This document shows, piece after piece, positions 1 to 5,323 of a stretch of 7,528 bases of DNA. Numbering within the stretch: position 1 is the first letter of the stretch; every line of letters begins with the position of its first letter. The DNA is taken from positions 1 through 7,528 of the forward strand of contig JAJYKQ010000048.1 of the NCBI GenBank assembly GCA_021788495.1. The letters are read 5' to 3'. This DNA is from a bacterium (GTDB taxonomy: Bacteria > SZUA-79 > Acidulodesulfobacterales > Acidulodesulfobacteraceae). The position numbers and the translations under genes are program-made. The notes beneath the pieces are model-generated. The model was not told the DNA's origin and made no database searches. It was given only the letters and a program-made list of their open reading frames with translations.

Positions 1-483
1 GGTGGCCTGCCCGTCGAACCTGAAAATAGAACCGTAAACTAAAGGTTTTTTCATAAAATGGCAGGCGTCGTTTATTAAATATCGCGTCGGAAAGTTATCC
101 GTAGCGTCTATTATTACGTCGTATTCTTTTATTAAGTCTTTAATGTTGTTTATATTTATGCCTTCTTTATAAGTTATAACTTTTATGTCGGGGTTAATGC
201 GTTCGATGGAATCTTTGGCGGAATCGACTTTGTATCTTCCTACGTCTGCGGTTCCGTGCCAAATCTGCCTTTGAAGATTCGATAAATCGACGGTATCGTA
301 ATCGACTATGCCGAGAGTGCCAATTCCCGCCGCACCGAGGTAATATCCGCAGGGAGCTCCCAATCCTCCCGCTCCTATAAGCAGGACTTTGGACGAAAGC
401 AGTTTTTCCTGTCCTTCGCCCCCGACTTCCGGAAGTATAATATGCCTTGCATATCTTTTAATCTGTTCTTCGGTAAAATTCAA
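1..483 (-). CDS. MoeB/ThiF/HesA-family E1-like sulfur-carrier adenylyltransferase (3' end outside window)
   Basis: The 161 codons present translate as an E1-like enzyme that adenylates the C-terminal glycine of a ubiquitin-like sulfur carrier (MoaD, ThiS or CysO type) with ATP, preparing it for thiocarboxylation. Visible features are the N-terminal RYARHIILPEVG segment (residues 10-21), the nucleotide-binding loop GAGGLGAP (37-44), an acidic residue after the second strand (D61), SNLQRQ (68-73), K85 and DATDN (126-130). R13, R72, K85 and D129 match the ATP-site residues of E. coli MoeB with a one-residue offset. The start is TTG at 483, preceded by GAGG with an 8-nt spacer; no ATG fits. The C-terminal half, which would show zinc cysteines or a rhodanese domain, lies outside the window. 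It sits 36 bp downstream of a MoaD-NIL gene, its likely substrate. The family call is firm; the specific partner is inferred. Confidence 0.93.
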   Translation of the reverse strand, partial: MNFTEEQIKRYARHIILPEVGGEGQEKLLSSKVLLIGAGGLGAPCGYYLGAAGIGTLGIVDYDTVDLSNLQRQIWHGTADVGRYKVDSAKDSIERINPDIKVITYKEGININNIKDLIKEYDVIIDATDNFPTRYLINDACHFMKKPLVYGSIFRFDGQAT

Positions 484-519
484 TTTTATTTCCTCGCTTT
501 TAAACCGATATTTATTATT

Positions 520-1035
520 TTATTCTACGACGTCAAGAACGATAGGCTCTACCGTTACGCCTTTGGATTCCAAAAATTTAACCGCTTTTTCTATAGCCGC
601 GGTTTCGCCTTCAAGCTCTATTGCTATTATTCCTATATCGTTAGATATGCTTGCGCTCCTGATATTAGTGATAACGTTGTAGTTTTTTCCGACAAGATAA
701 ATTAAAGGCTCTTTAATTACTTCCTGCGGATAGTTGAGGTAAAATTTTTTTTTTTCAGGCGCGCCGCCGGCTATTGCCGGAATTATGGAAATGGTGTCCC
801 CGTCTTTAACCTTTGAATTTATGTTGTCTATAAATCTTATGTCTTCATCGTTCAGATAAACGTTAACGAATCTTCTTACCTGGTCGTTCTGTTCGCATAT
901 TCTTTCTTTTATTCCCGAAAAATTTTTCTCTAAATCGTTAATTATTTCGATAATATTTGAACCGTTAGACTCTACTTCTGCCTTGCCGCCGGTTAAAGTT
1001 CTAAGCGGCGTAGGTATTCTTACTTTTATAGGCAT
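520..1035 (-). CDS. MoaD/ThiS-like sulfur-carrier domain fused to a C-terminal NIL domain
   Basis: The protein has 171 residues and two domains. Residues 1-91 form a beta-grasp MoaD/ThiS-like carrier: an N-terminal strand KVRIPTPLRTLTGG, the helix region IIEIINDLEKNFSG, the VNVYLNDEDIRF strand and the ending IIPAIAGG with Gly90-Gly91, as in CysO-type carriers. Residues 98-165 resemble a NIL domain, the ACT-like fold found at the C-terminus of the methionine importer ATPase MetN and in ferredoxins linked to homocysteine synthesis. Stand-alone carriers end at the Gly-Gly, but here about 80 residues follow, so cleavage would be needed to expose it. The start has a strong AAGGAGG at 1042-1048 with a short spacer. 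The gene lies between a threonine-synthase-like PLP enzyme and an E1 enzyme in one operon. I infer that it delivers sulfide sulfur to the PLP enzyme, with the NIL domain either sensing or binding an amino acid. Confidence 0.88.
   Translation of the reverse strand: MPIKVRIPTPLRTLTGGKAEVESNGSNIIEIINDLEKNFSGIKERICEQNDQVRRFVNVYLNDEDIRFIDNINSKVKDGDTISIIPAIAGGAPEKKKFYLNYPQEVIKEPLIYLVGKNYNVITNIRSASISNDIGIIAIELEGETAAIEKAVKFLESKGVTVEPIVLDVVE
745..755 (-). repeat. A11 homopolymer in the linker between the carrier Gly-Gly and the NIL domain
   Basis: Eleven consecutive A residues on the coding strand encode the end of Glu94 and Lys95-Lys97, directly after the Gly-Gly of the carrier domain. Adding one A leads to a TAA after about 15 codons, and removing one A leads to a TAA after about 12 codons. 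Slippage either way would therefore remove the NIL domain and leave a carrier with a short tail. The tract itself is plain in the sequence; slippage is inference. Confidence 0.9.
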
Positions 1036-1082
1036 TTTAATCCTCCTTTATTTTTATAATTAAAATTAATATAATCGCTTAT

Positions 1083-2327
1083 TTATTTTTTTCTTTTAAT
1101 TTTAGATAAAACTCCTTCAAATTCTTCTAAATTAGCTTCAATAACCGGCGCTTCTTTTAATTTTCCGTTTAATGCCTCAAGAGTTTTAAGTCCGTTGCCC
1201 GTAATAGCAAGAACCGTCGTTTCGTTTTTGTTTATATAACCTTTTTCTATAAGTTTTTTTGCTACGGCGACTGTGACGCCTCCTGCAGTTTCGGTAAATA
1301 TGCCTTCGGTAGCGGCAAGAAGTTTCATACCTTCGACTATTTCTTCGTCGGTAGCGTCTTCGCCGTACCCGCCGGTTTTATTCATAAGGTCGGATGCATA
1401 GTAGCCGTCTGCCGGATTTCCTATTGCAAGTGATTTTGCGATAGTATCCGGAGTTCTTACCGGCTTTATAAATTCTCTTTTTTCTTTGACAGTAGCGGTT
1501 ATAGGATTACATCCGGTAGCCTGCGCTCCGAAAATTCTAGTATGCGGTTTTTCGTTAAGCAGTCCGCAGTAATCGAACTCGTCTATGGCTTTGCCTACTT
1601 TTGTTATTAAAGAGCCGCCGGCCATTGGAACTACGACGTTATCGGGGGCTTTAAATCCTAACTGTTCCAGCATTTCGAAAGTAAGGGATTTTGAACCTTC
1701 GGCATAATAAGGCCTTAAATTTATGTTTACGAATGCCCAGCTGTGTTTGCCGGCTATTTCGGTGCAGAGCCTGTTGACTTTATCGTAACTGCCGTTAATT
1801 TTAACGAGATTAGTGTCGTATATAAGTGTCCCCAATACTTTTCCTGTTTCAAGGTTTGACGGTATGAATACGAAACTTTCGTAACCGGAAGAAGCCGCTA
1901 ATGCCGCAACGGAATTTGCCAGGTTGCCCGTAGATGCGCAGGCGACGGTTTTAAAACCGAATTCTCTTGCTTTTGCAATAGCTACCGAAACGACTCTATC
2001 TTTAAAAGATAGTGTAGGAAAGTTTACGGCATCGTTTTTAACGTACATTTCTTTAACGCCGAGTGCTTTTGCAAGGTTATCGGCTTTTACGAGCGGCGTA
2101 TATCCCACGTTTTTGCCTATTTTTATCTCTCCTTTTATAGGAAGAAGTTCCTGATACCGCCACATATTGGCATCGCGAGATTTTATTTTTTCTTTTGTTA
2201 TCTCTTTTTTTATTTTATCGTAATCGTAGTCCACTTCGAGCGGACCGAAACAATAATCGCAAACATAAAGCGGGCTGTCTGGATATTCCTTGCCGCATTC
2301 CCTGCATTTTAAACCTTTCACGAACAT
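1083..2327 (-). CDS. Threonine-synthase-like PLP enzyme (fold type II) with N-terminal zinc ribbon; possible sulfur-carrier-dependent homocysteine synthase
   Basis: The 414-residue protein belongs to the threonine synthase/cysteine synthase PLP superfamily. Residues 8-26 carry two Cys-x2-Cys pairs (C8/C11, C23/C26) typical of the zinc ribbon on one threonine synthase subfamily. The WRYQELLPI segment (56-64) and GYTPLV (75-80) precede the catalytic core. K109 in LSFKDR is the PLP Schiff-base lysine, ASTGN (131-135) is the substrate and cofactor loop, MAGGS (235-239) is a glycine loop, and TGNG (376-379) lies near the end. By homology the reaction would be O-phosphohomoserine to threonine. However, the gene heads an operon with a MoaD-NIL carrier and an E1 enzyme and is preceded by a SAM-I riboswitch. 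That context points to methionine or homocysteine synthesis, possibly by beta/gamma-replacement with carrier thiocarboxylate. The start has AAGGAG (2333-2338) with a 5-nt spacer. The fold call is firm; the substrate is uncertain. Confidence 0.9.
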   Translation of the reverse strand: MFVKGLKCRECGKEYPDSPLYVCDYCFGPLEVDYDYDKIKKEITKEKIKSRDANMWRYQELLPIKGEIKIGKNVGYTPLVKADNLAKALGVKEMYVKNDAVNFPTLSFKDRVVSVAIAKAREFGFKTVACASTGNLANSVAALAASSGYESFVFIPSNLETGKVLGTLIYDTNLVKINGSYDKVNRLCTEIAGKHSWAFVNINLRPYYAEGSKSLTFEMLEQLGFKAPDNVVVPMAGGSLITKVGKAIDEFDYCGLLNEKPHTRIFGAQATGCNPITATVKEKREFIKPVRTPDTIAKSLAIGNPADGYYASDLMNKTGGYGEDATDEEIVEGMKLLAATEGIFTETAGGVTVAVAKKLIEKGYINKNETTVLAITGNGLKTLEALNGKLKEAPVIEANLEEFEGVLSKIKRKK

Positions 2328-2389
2328 TTTGTCTCCTTATTTTAATTTATTCTGTTTTTAATTTATTTTATTAAAGTAAAGCCTATAAC

Positions 2390-2432
2390 AAAAAAACCTC
2401 TCCTTCCCGAAAATTAGGAAGAAGAGGTTTTT
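2390..2432 (-). terminator. Rho-independent terminator of the SAM riboswitch expression platform
   Basis: On the minus strand an 11-bp stem (CCUCUUCUUCC paired with GGAAGGAGAGG, one G-U) closes a short AU-rich loop and is followed by seven U residues; A-run/U-run pairing extends its base. It lies between the S-box aptamer and the threonine-synthase-like gene, about 60 nt before the start codon. Its 5' half (plus positions 2419-2425) can instead pair with the 3' strand of aptamer P1 (2442-2448), AAGAAGA with UCUUCUU. This is the alternative antiterminator expected of a SAM OFF switch. Confidence 0.93.
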
Positions 2433-2443
2433 AAACTCGTTTC

Positions 2444-2551
2444 TTCTTATCTTCCAGGAATGAACCTGCGGGAATTAGCACCGATTTTATTATAATCTAA
2501 ACGGTTGCTGCGGTTTCAAAGGGCCCGTCCCTCTACCGCTCTCGATAAGAA
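2444..2551 (-). promoter_or_regulatory. SAM-I (S-box) riboswitch aptamer
   Basis: Read on the minus strand, this segment carries the S-box signature blocks in order: P1 5' strand UUCUUAUC, then GAGAGCGGUAGAGGGA, GGGCCC, UUUGAAACCGCAGCAACC, a variable P3 hairpin, GGUGCUAAUUCC, the P4 hairpin CAGG-UUCAUU-CCUG, and GAAGAUAAGAA closing P1 with 8 bp. High SAM should stabilise P1 and free the downstream terminator, turning off the three-gene minus-strand operon. Low SAM should allow the AAGAAGA/UCUUCUU antiterminator and readthrough. SAM-I aptamers normally control methionine biosynthesis, uptake or SAM synthesis genes, which bears directly on the function of the genes it precedes. Confidence 0.96.
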
Positions 2552-2560
2552 CATTAAATA

Positions 2561-2580
2561 TAGACTTGTCTGACAGTCTA
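2561..2580. repeat. Inverted repeat TAGACT-N8-AGTCTA upstream of the riboswitch
   Basis: A perfect 6-bp inverted repeat with an 8-nt centre lies immediately upstream of the S-box aptamer; the centre itself contains a GTC/GAC half-palindrome. It lies just downstream of a TATAAT on the minus strand and about 115 bp upstream of rlpA. It could be a transcription-factor operator or a small 5' hairpin in the leader RNA. No regulator can be named from sequence alone. Confidence 0.45.
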
Positions 2581-2584
2581 TTTA

Positions 2585-2590
2585 ATTATA
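2585..2590 (-). promoter_or_regulatory. Candidate -10 element for the riboswitch operon
   Basis: A perfect TATAAT occurs on the minus strand about 33 nt upstream of the aptamer, which would place the transcription start near 2578 and the whole aptamer in the transcript. No convincing -35 is seen at 16-18 bp. A second option, TATATT at 2557-2562, would start transcription almost at P1. In such AT-rich DNA these boxes are weak evidence. Confidence 0.3.
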
Positions 2591-2630
2591 TAATTGTAAT
2601 AAAAATTCGTATGTTTGTATGTATAAAATG

Positions 2631-2686
2631 TATAATATAATGAATTAAATAAATTATGCATTTATTTTTTTATTATATAGTATAAA
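2631..2686 (+). promoter_or_regulatory. Candidate promoter region of rlpA
   Basis: Plus-strand -10-like boxes occur at 2631-2636 (TATAAT), 2636-2641 (TATAAT, with TTGTAT at 2615-2620 as a possible -35 but a short 15-bp spacer) and 2681-2686 (TATAAA). The last ends only 8 nt before the rlpA ATG. If used, it would give a nearly leaderless mRNA, which would fit the absence of a Shine-Dalgarno sequence there. AT-rich background makes any single choice uncertain. Confidence 0.3.
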
Positions 2687-2694
2687 TATTAAAG

Positions 2695-3465
2695 ATGTCA
2701 AATAAAAAAATAACCTTAATATTAATTTTATTTTTTGTTTTTATGCCCGCGGTTTTTCTATCCGGCTGCGTTCCTTATATAATCGGAGGAAATTATTCAG
2801 GACAAAGCGCCAGAGGATATGCTCCTTCTCCCGGATATTATCCTCCTAAACGAATATCTAACGATGTAGAAATAGGAGTAGCTTCGTGGTATGGTCCAGG
2901 ATTTCAGGGCAGACCCACTGCAAGCGGTCAAATTTATAACATGTACGATTTAACCGCGGCTTCGCTAACCCTTCCTTTAAACAGTTATGCTTACGTGACG
3001 GATCTGGAAAATCACAGAAGCGTTGAAGTTTTGGTTAACGACAGAGGTCCTTATGCCGACGGCAGGATTATGGATCTTTCGTATGCGGCGGCAAGAGCTT
3101 TAGATATGGTAGGACCGGGGACGGCATTAGTAAGGGTGCAGTATTTGGGTCTCAATCCCGTTTCTTTAGCTCAATGTAAAAGATATTATAGTACAAGCGG
3201 AATAGTGCCGGCAGTAAAACATGCGCCTCCGGTTTGCGGCTATACGCTGCAGTTTGCCGCTTATACGAGAAAGGCAAAGGCGCTAAAAAAAATATCGGCA
3301 ATGAAAAAATTTGTGCCCGGAGTTAAGCTTGCAGAAAAAAATATAAGGGGCACATTCTATTATAAAGTGGTATTCGGCGACTTTAAAAATTTGCAGGATG
3401 CTTATAATTTTGCCAAAACTATAGCAAAATACGGTTACGACGTTTATATTACGCGGTCTGAATAA
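2695..3465 (+). CDS. rlpA: RlpA-family septal ring lipoprotein (DPBB + SPOR domains)
   Basis: The 256-residue protein starts with a lipoprotein signal: lysines 4-5, a hydrophobic stretch 6-22 and lipobox LSGC with Cys25 as the lipidated residue. A Gly/Tyr/Pro-rich linker (26-57) leads to a double-psi beta-barrel (about 59-151) with ASWYGPGFQGRPTASG, LTLPLNSYAYV and VNDRGPYADGRIMDLSYAAA. A SPOR domain (about 181-254), which in this family binds glycan strands lacking stem peptides at the septum, ends the protein. RlpA of Pseudomonas aeruginosa is a lytic transglycosylase using a His and an Asp 26 residues apart. Here the Asp is D116 (NDRGP), but the position 26 residues before it is Ser90 (TAAS where TAAH is usual). 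Activity may be lost, leaving a structural or binding role. No Shine-Dalgarno is visible, but the signal peptide fits this start. It is the first plus-strand gene. Confidence 0.94.
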   Translation: MSNKKITLILILFFVFMPAVFLSGCVPYIIGGNYSGQSARGYAPSPGYYPPKRISNDVEIGVASWYGPGFQGRPTASGQIYNMYDLTAASLTLPLNSYAYVTDLENHRSVEVLVNDRGPYADGRIMDLSYAAARALDMVGPGTALVRVQYLGLNPVSLAQCKRYYSTSGIVPAVKHAPPVCGYTLQFAAYTRKAKALKKISAMKKFVPGVKLAEKNIRGTFYYKVVFGDFKNLQDAYNFAKTIAKYGYDVYITRSE

Positions 3466-3499
3466 ATTTATTTTATTTTACGATTAAATATAATAAAAT

Positions 3500-4273
3500 A
3501 TGAATATGAAAAAAATAGTCGCGGTTATACCCGCAAGATATAAATCGACGAGGTTTGAAGGAAAACCTCTTGCTTTGATTATGGGAAAGCCGATGATAAA
3601 GCATGTTTACGAAGGAGTTAAAAAGTCGGAATTGTTGTCGGACGTCATCATAGCTACGGAAGACAAAAGAATATTCGACGCTTGCAAAGATTTCGGAGCA
3701 AACGTAGTTATGACTAAAGATACTCATCAGACTGGAACGGACAGGATAATCGAAGCCGTTCAGAATGTGGACGCCGATATAATACTAAACATACAGGGAG
3801 ACGAACCGTTAGTAAATTCGGAAATAATATCTGCATTAATAAAACCTTTTGACGAAAACGGAGAAAAAGGAGAAATTACATTTACGAGCGTTAAAACGCC
3901 TATTTACGACTTTGACGAGTTTATGGATCCAAATAACGTAAAAGTAGTAGTGGATAAAGAAAATTTCGGAATATATTTTTCCAGAAGCCCTATACCTTAC
4001 GACAGGGAACAGGCCGATAAGCTTAAGGATATTAAAGGGATTTACGGTTATAAACATCTCGGTTTTTACGGATATACGAAAAAATTTCTTTTTGAATTCG
4101 GTAAAATGGAGCAGTCTTATTTAGAAAAAAAGGAGATGCTGGAACAGTTGAGGGCAATAGAAAACGGTTATAAGATAAAACTTGAAACCGTCGATATTTC
4201 TACGATACCGGTCGACGTTAAAGACGATATTAAAAAGGTTGAAAATTTTATTTTAAAATCTTATAATAATTAA
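3500..4273 (+). CDS. kdsB: 3-deoxy-manno-octulosonate cytidylyltransferase (CMP-KDO synthetase)
   Basis: The cytoplasmic enzyme couples KDO to CTP, giving CMP-KDO and pyrophosphate for transfer onto lipid A in LPS synthesis. The 257-residue length is near the family norm. Visible motifs are the nucleotide-binding PARYKSTRFEGKPL (11-24), HQTGTDRI (76-83), the metal-binding NIQGDEPL (97-104, Asp101), YFSRSPIPY (159-167), KHLGFYGY (185-192) and EQLRAIENG (215-223), followed by PVDVKDD (237-243), the family's usual GVDTPED block. The start is either ATG 3500 or ATG 3506; neither has a Shine-Dalgarno sequence, and the second gives the more usual short N-terminus (MKKIVAVIPAR). The gene follows rlpA by 34 bp. 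Its presence argues for an LPS-bearing outer membrane. Confidence 0.97.
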   Translation: MNMKKIVAVIPARYKSTRFEGKPLALIMGKPMIKHVYEGVKKSELLSDVIIATEDKRIFDACKDFGANVVMTKDTHQTGTDRIIEAVQNVDADIILNIQGDEPLVNSEIISALIKPFDENGEKGEITFTSVKTPIYDFDEFMDPNNVKVVVDKENFGIYFSRSPIPYDREQADKLKDIKGIYGYKHLGFYGYTKKFLFEFGKMEQSYLEKKEMLEQLRAIENGYKIKLETVDISTIPVDVKDDIKKVENFILKSYNN

Positions 4274-4309
4274 CTTATATTAAAAAAATAAAAAAGGAGC
4301 GGTAAAAAC

Positions 4310-4531
4310 ATGAAAGAGGGAATACACCCGAAAATTTATCAGGCTAAAGTTAAATGCGCCTGCGGGGAAGAATTCGTTACGGGAAGCACCGTAGAGGAAA
4401 TTCACGTCGATATATGTTCAAAATGCCATCCGTTTTATACGGGTAAGCAAAAATTTGTCGATAGCGCAGGAAGAATAGATAAATTTAACAAAAAATATGC
4501 CGGCGTAAAAAGCAGCGCCGCTAAAAAATAA
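4310..4531 (+). CDS. rpmE: 50S ribosomal protein L31, zinc-binding (C+) type
   Basis: The 73-residue protein opens with [10 protein letters not shown] and contains CxC (Cys16, Cys18) and CxxC (Cys36, Cys39), the four zinc ligands of the C+ form of L31, then [20 protein letters not shown] (40-59), the family hallmark. L31 sits on the 50S subunit and contributes to the bridge with the 30S head. The length is typical. It has one of the few clear ribosome binding sites of the plus-strand cluster, AAGGAG at 4294-4299, 10 nt before the ATG. C+ L31 genes are often Zur-regulated when a zinc-free paralogue exists; nothing in the 36-bp upstream gap shows such a site. Confidence 0.98.
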   Translation: MKEGIHPKIYQAKVKCACGEEFVTGSTVEEIHVDICSKCHPFYTGKQKFVDSAGRIDKFNKKYAGVKSSAAKK

Positions 4532-4562
4532 ACAAATAAATTTATTATTTTTCCTTTTATGA

Positions 4563-5273
4563 ATGGTTAAGCTTATTAATTATACTTCCAAGCCTGAAAT
4601 TACTATTGCTACTGCAGCGCGTCTATGCTACAGTTCTTACGGCATAGACAAGATAGAGGCCGATTTTAACGACGGCGAGAAAGGACTTGAGCAGGCCAGG
4701 AAACTAATTAAAAGAATAAGGATTTCGGGGCACGAATCCGTTCTGGAACATTCTAATTTTACTTTCGGCGTGGAAAAATTGTCGAGAAGCGCTTCCCATC
4801 AATTAGTAAGGCATAGAATAGCTTCATATTCTCAAAGAAGCCAGCGGTACGTTAAGGAAGATAAGCCTAAATATCTTATTCCCGATTCTATAGCCTGTAA
4901 TCCTGAATTTTTGGAAAAATATAAAAAAATAACCGAAGATATTTTTTCGCTTTACGGATATTTTATAGAAAAAGGCGTTCCTGCGGAAGATGCCAGATAT
5001 CTTCTTCCAAATGCGACTGAAACCCAAATTATTTTTACTATGAATGCAAGGGAACTCCTTCATTTTTTTAAGCTTAGAGGATGCAACAGAGCGCAGTGGG
5101 AGATAAGGTCGGTAGCCCGTGAAATGTTTAAATTGGCCTATCCTATAGCTCCGTCTGTTTTTCACGGAGCGGGTCCGTCGTGCGTAAGGGGAAATTGTTC
5201 CGAAGGGGAATTCTCTTGCGGAAGTCCTTCAGACGTGAGGAAGTCCTGGTTAAAAGGCGGTCTCGACTTTTAA
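4563..5273 (+). CDS. thyX: FAD-dependent thymidylate synthase
   Basis: ThyX methylates dUMP to dTMP using methylene-tetrahydrofolate as carbon donor and FAD/NADPH for reduction, leaving tetrahydrofolate rather than dihydrofolate. The signature RHRX7S is present as RHRIASYSQRS (83-93), followed by QRY. HESVLEHSNFTF (57-68) and ARYLLPNATETQ (144-155) are further conserved blocks, and NARELLHFFKLR (161-172) with AQWEIR (177-182) form the C-terminal dUMP/FAD-binding part. The C-terminus has GPSCVRGNC and SCG (Cys207, Cys212, Cys219), a pattern seen in some ThyX subfamilies. The length of 236 residues is normal. The start has no Shine-Dalgarno sequence; an out-of-frame ATG at 4559 opens only a three-codon ORF overlapping this start. 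It sits between rpmE (31 bp) and prfA (50 bp). Confidence 0.97.
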   Translation: MVKLINYTSKPEITIATAARLCYSSYGIDKIEADFNDGEKGLEQARKLIKRIRISGHESVLEHSNFTFGVEKLSRSASHQLVRHRIASYSQRSQRYVKEDKPKYLIPDSIACNPEFLEKYKKITEDIFSLYGYFIEKGVPAEDARYLLPNATETQIIFTMNARELLHFFKLRGCNRAQWEIRSVAREMFKLAYPIAPSVFHGAGPSCVRGNCSEGEFSCGSPSDVRKSWLKGGLDF

Positions 5274-5323
5274 CCTTAATTCTATTTGCTATATGCATTT
5301 AATTGCTTTGAAGGATGTGTTTA

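Noticed and set aside
389..705. Plus-strand open frames at 389-682 and 442-705
   Set aside because: They lie antisense to the E1 and MoaD-NIL genes, have no family features, and the minus-strand proteins are clearly conserved.
1924..2154. 76-residue plus-strand open frame
   Set aside because: Antisense shadow of the threonine-synthase-like gene.
3473..4057. Minus-strand open frames at 3473-3727 and 3836-4057
   Set aside because: Antisense to kdsB, with Phe/Tyr/Arg-rich composition typical of AT-rich shadow frames.
4532..4562. AT-only inverted repeat AAATAAATTTATT after rpmE as a terminator
   Set aside because: There is no GC stem, and the gap is only 31 bp inside an apparent operon.
4559..4570. 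Three-codon ORF ATGAATGGTTAA overlapping the thyX start
   Set aside because: Too short to interpret and likely to occur by chance in this composition.
4824..5165. 113-residue minus-strand open frame
   Set aside because: Antisense to the core of thyX; basic, aromatic-rich and featureless.
5315..5317. ATG 5315 as prfA start
   Set aside because: It overlaps the AAGGA ribosome binding site that is well spaced for ATG 5324.
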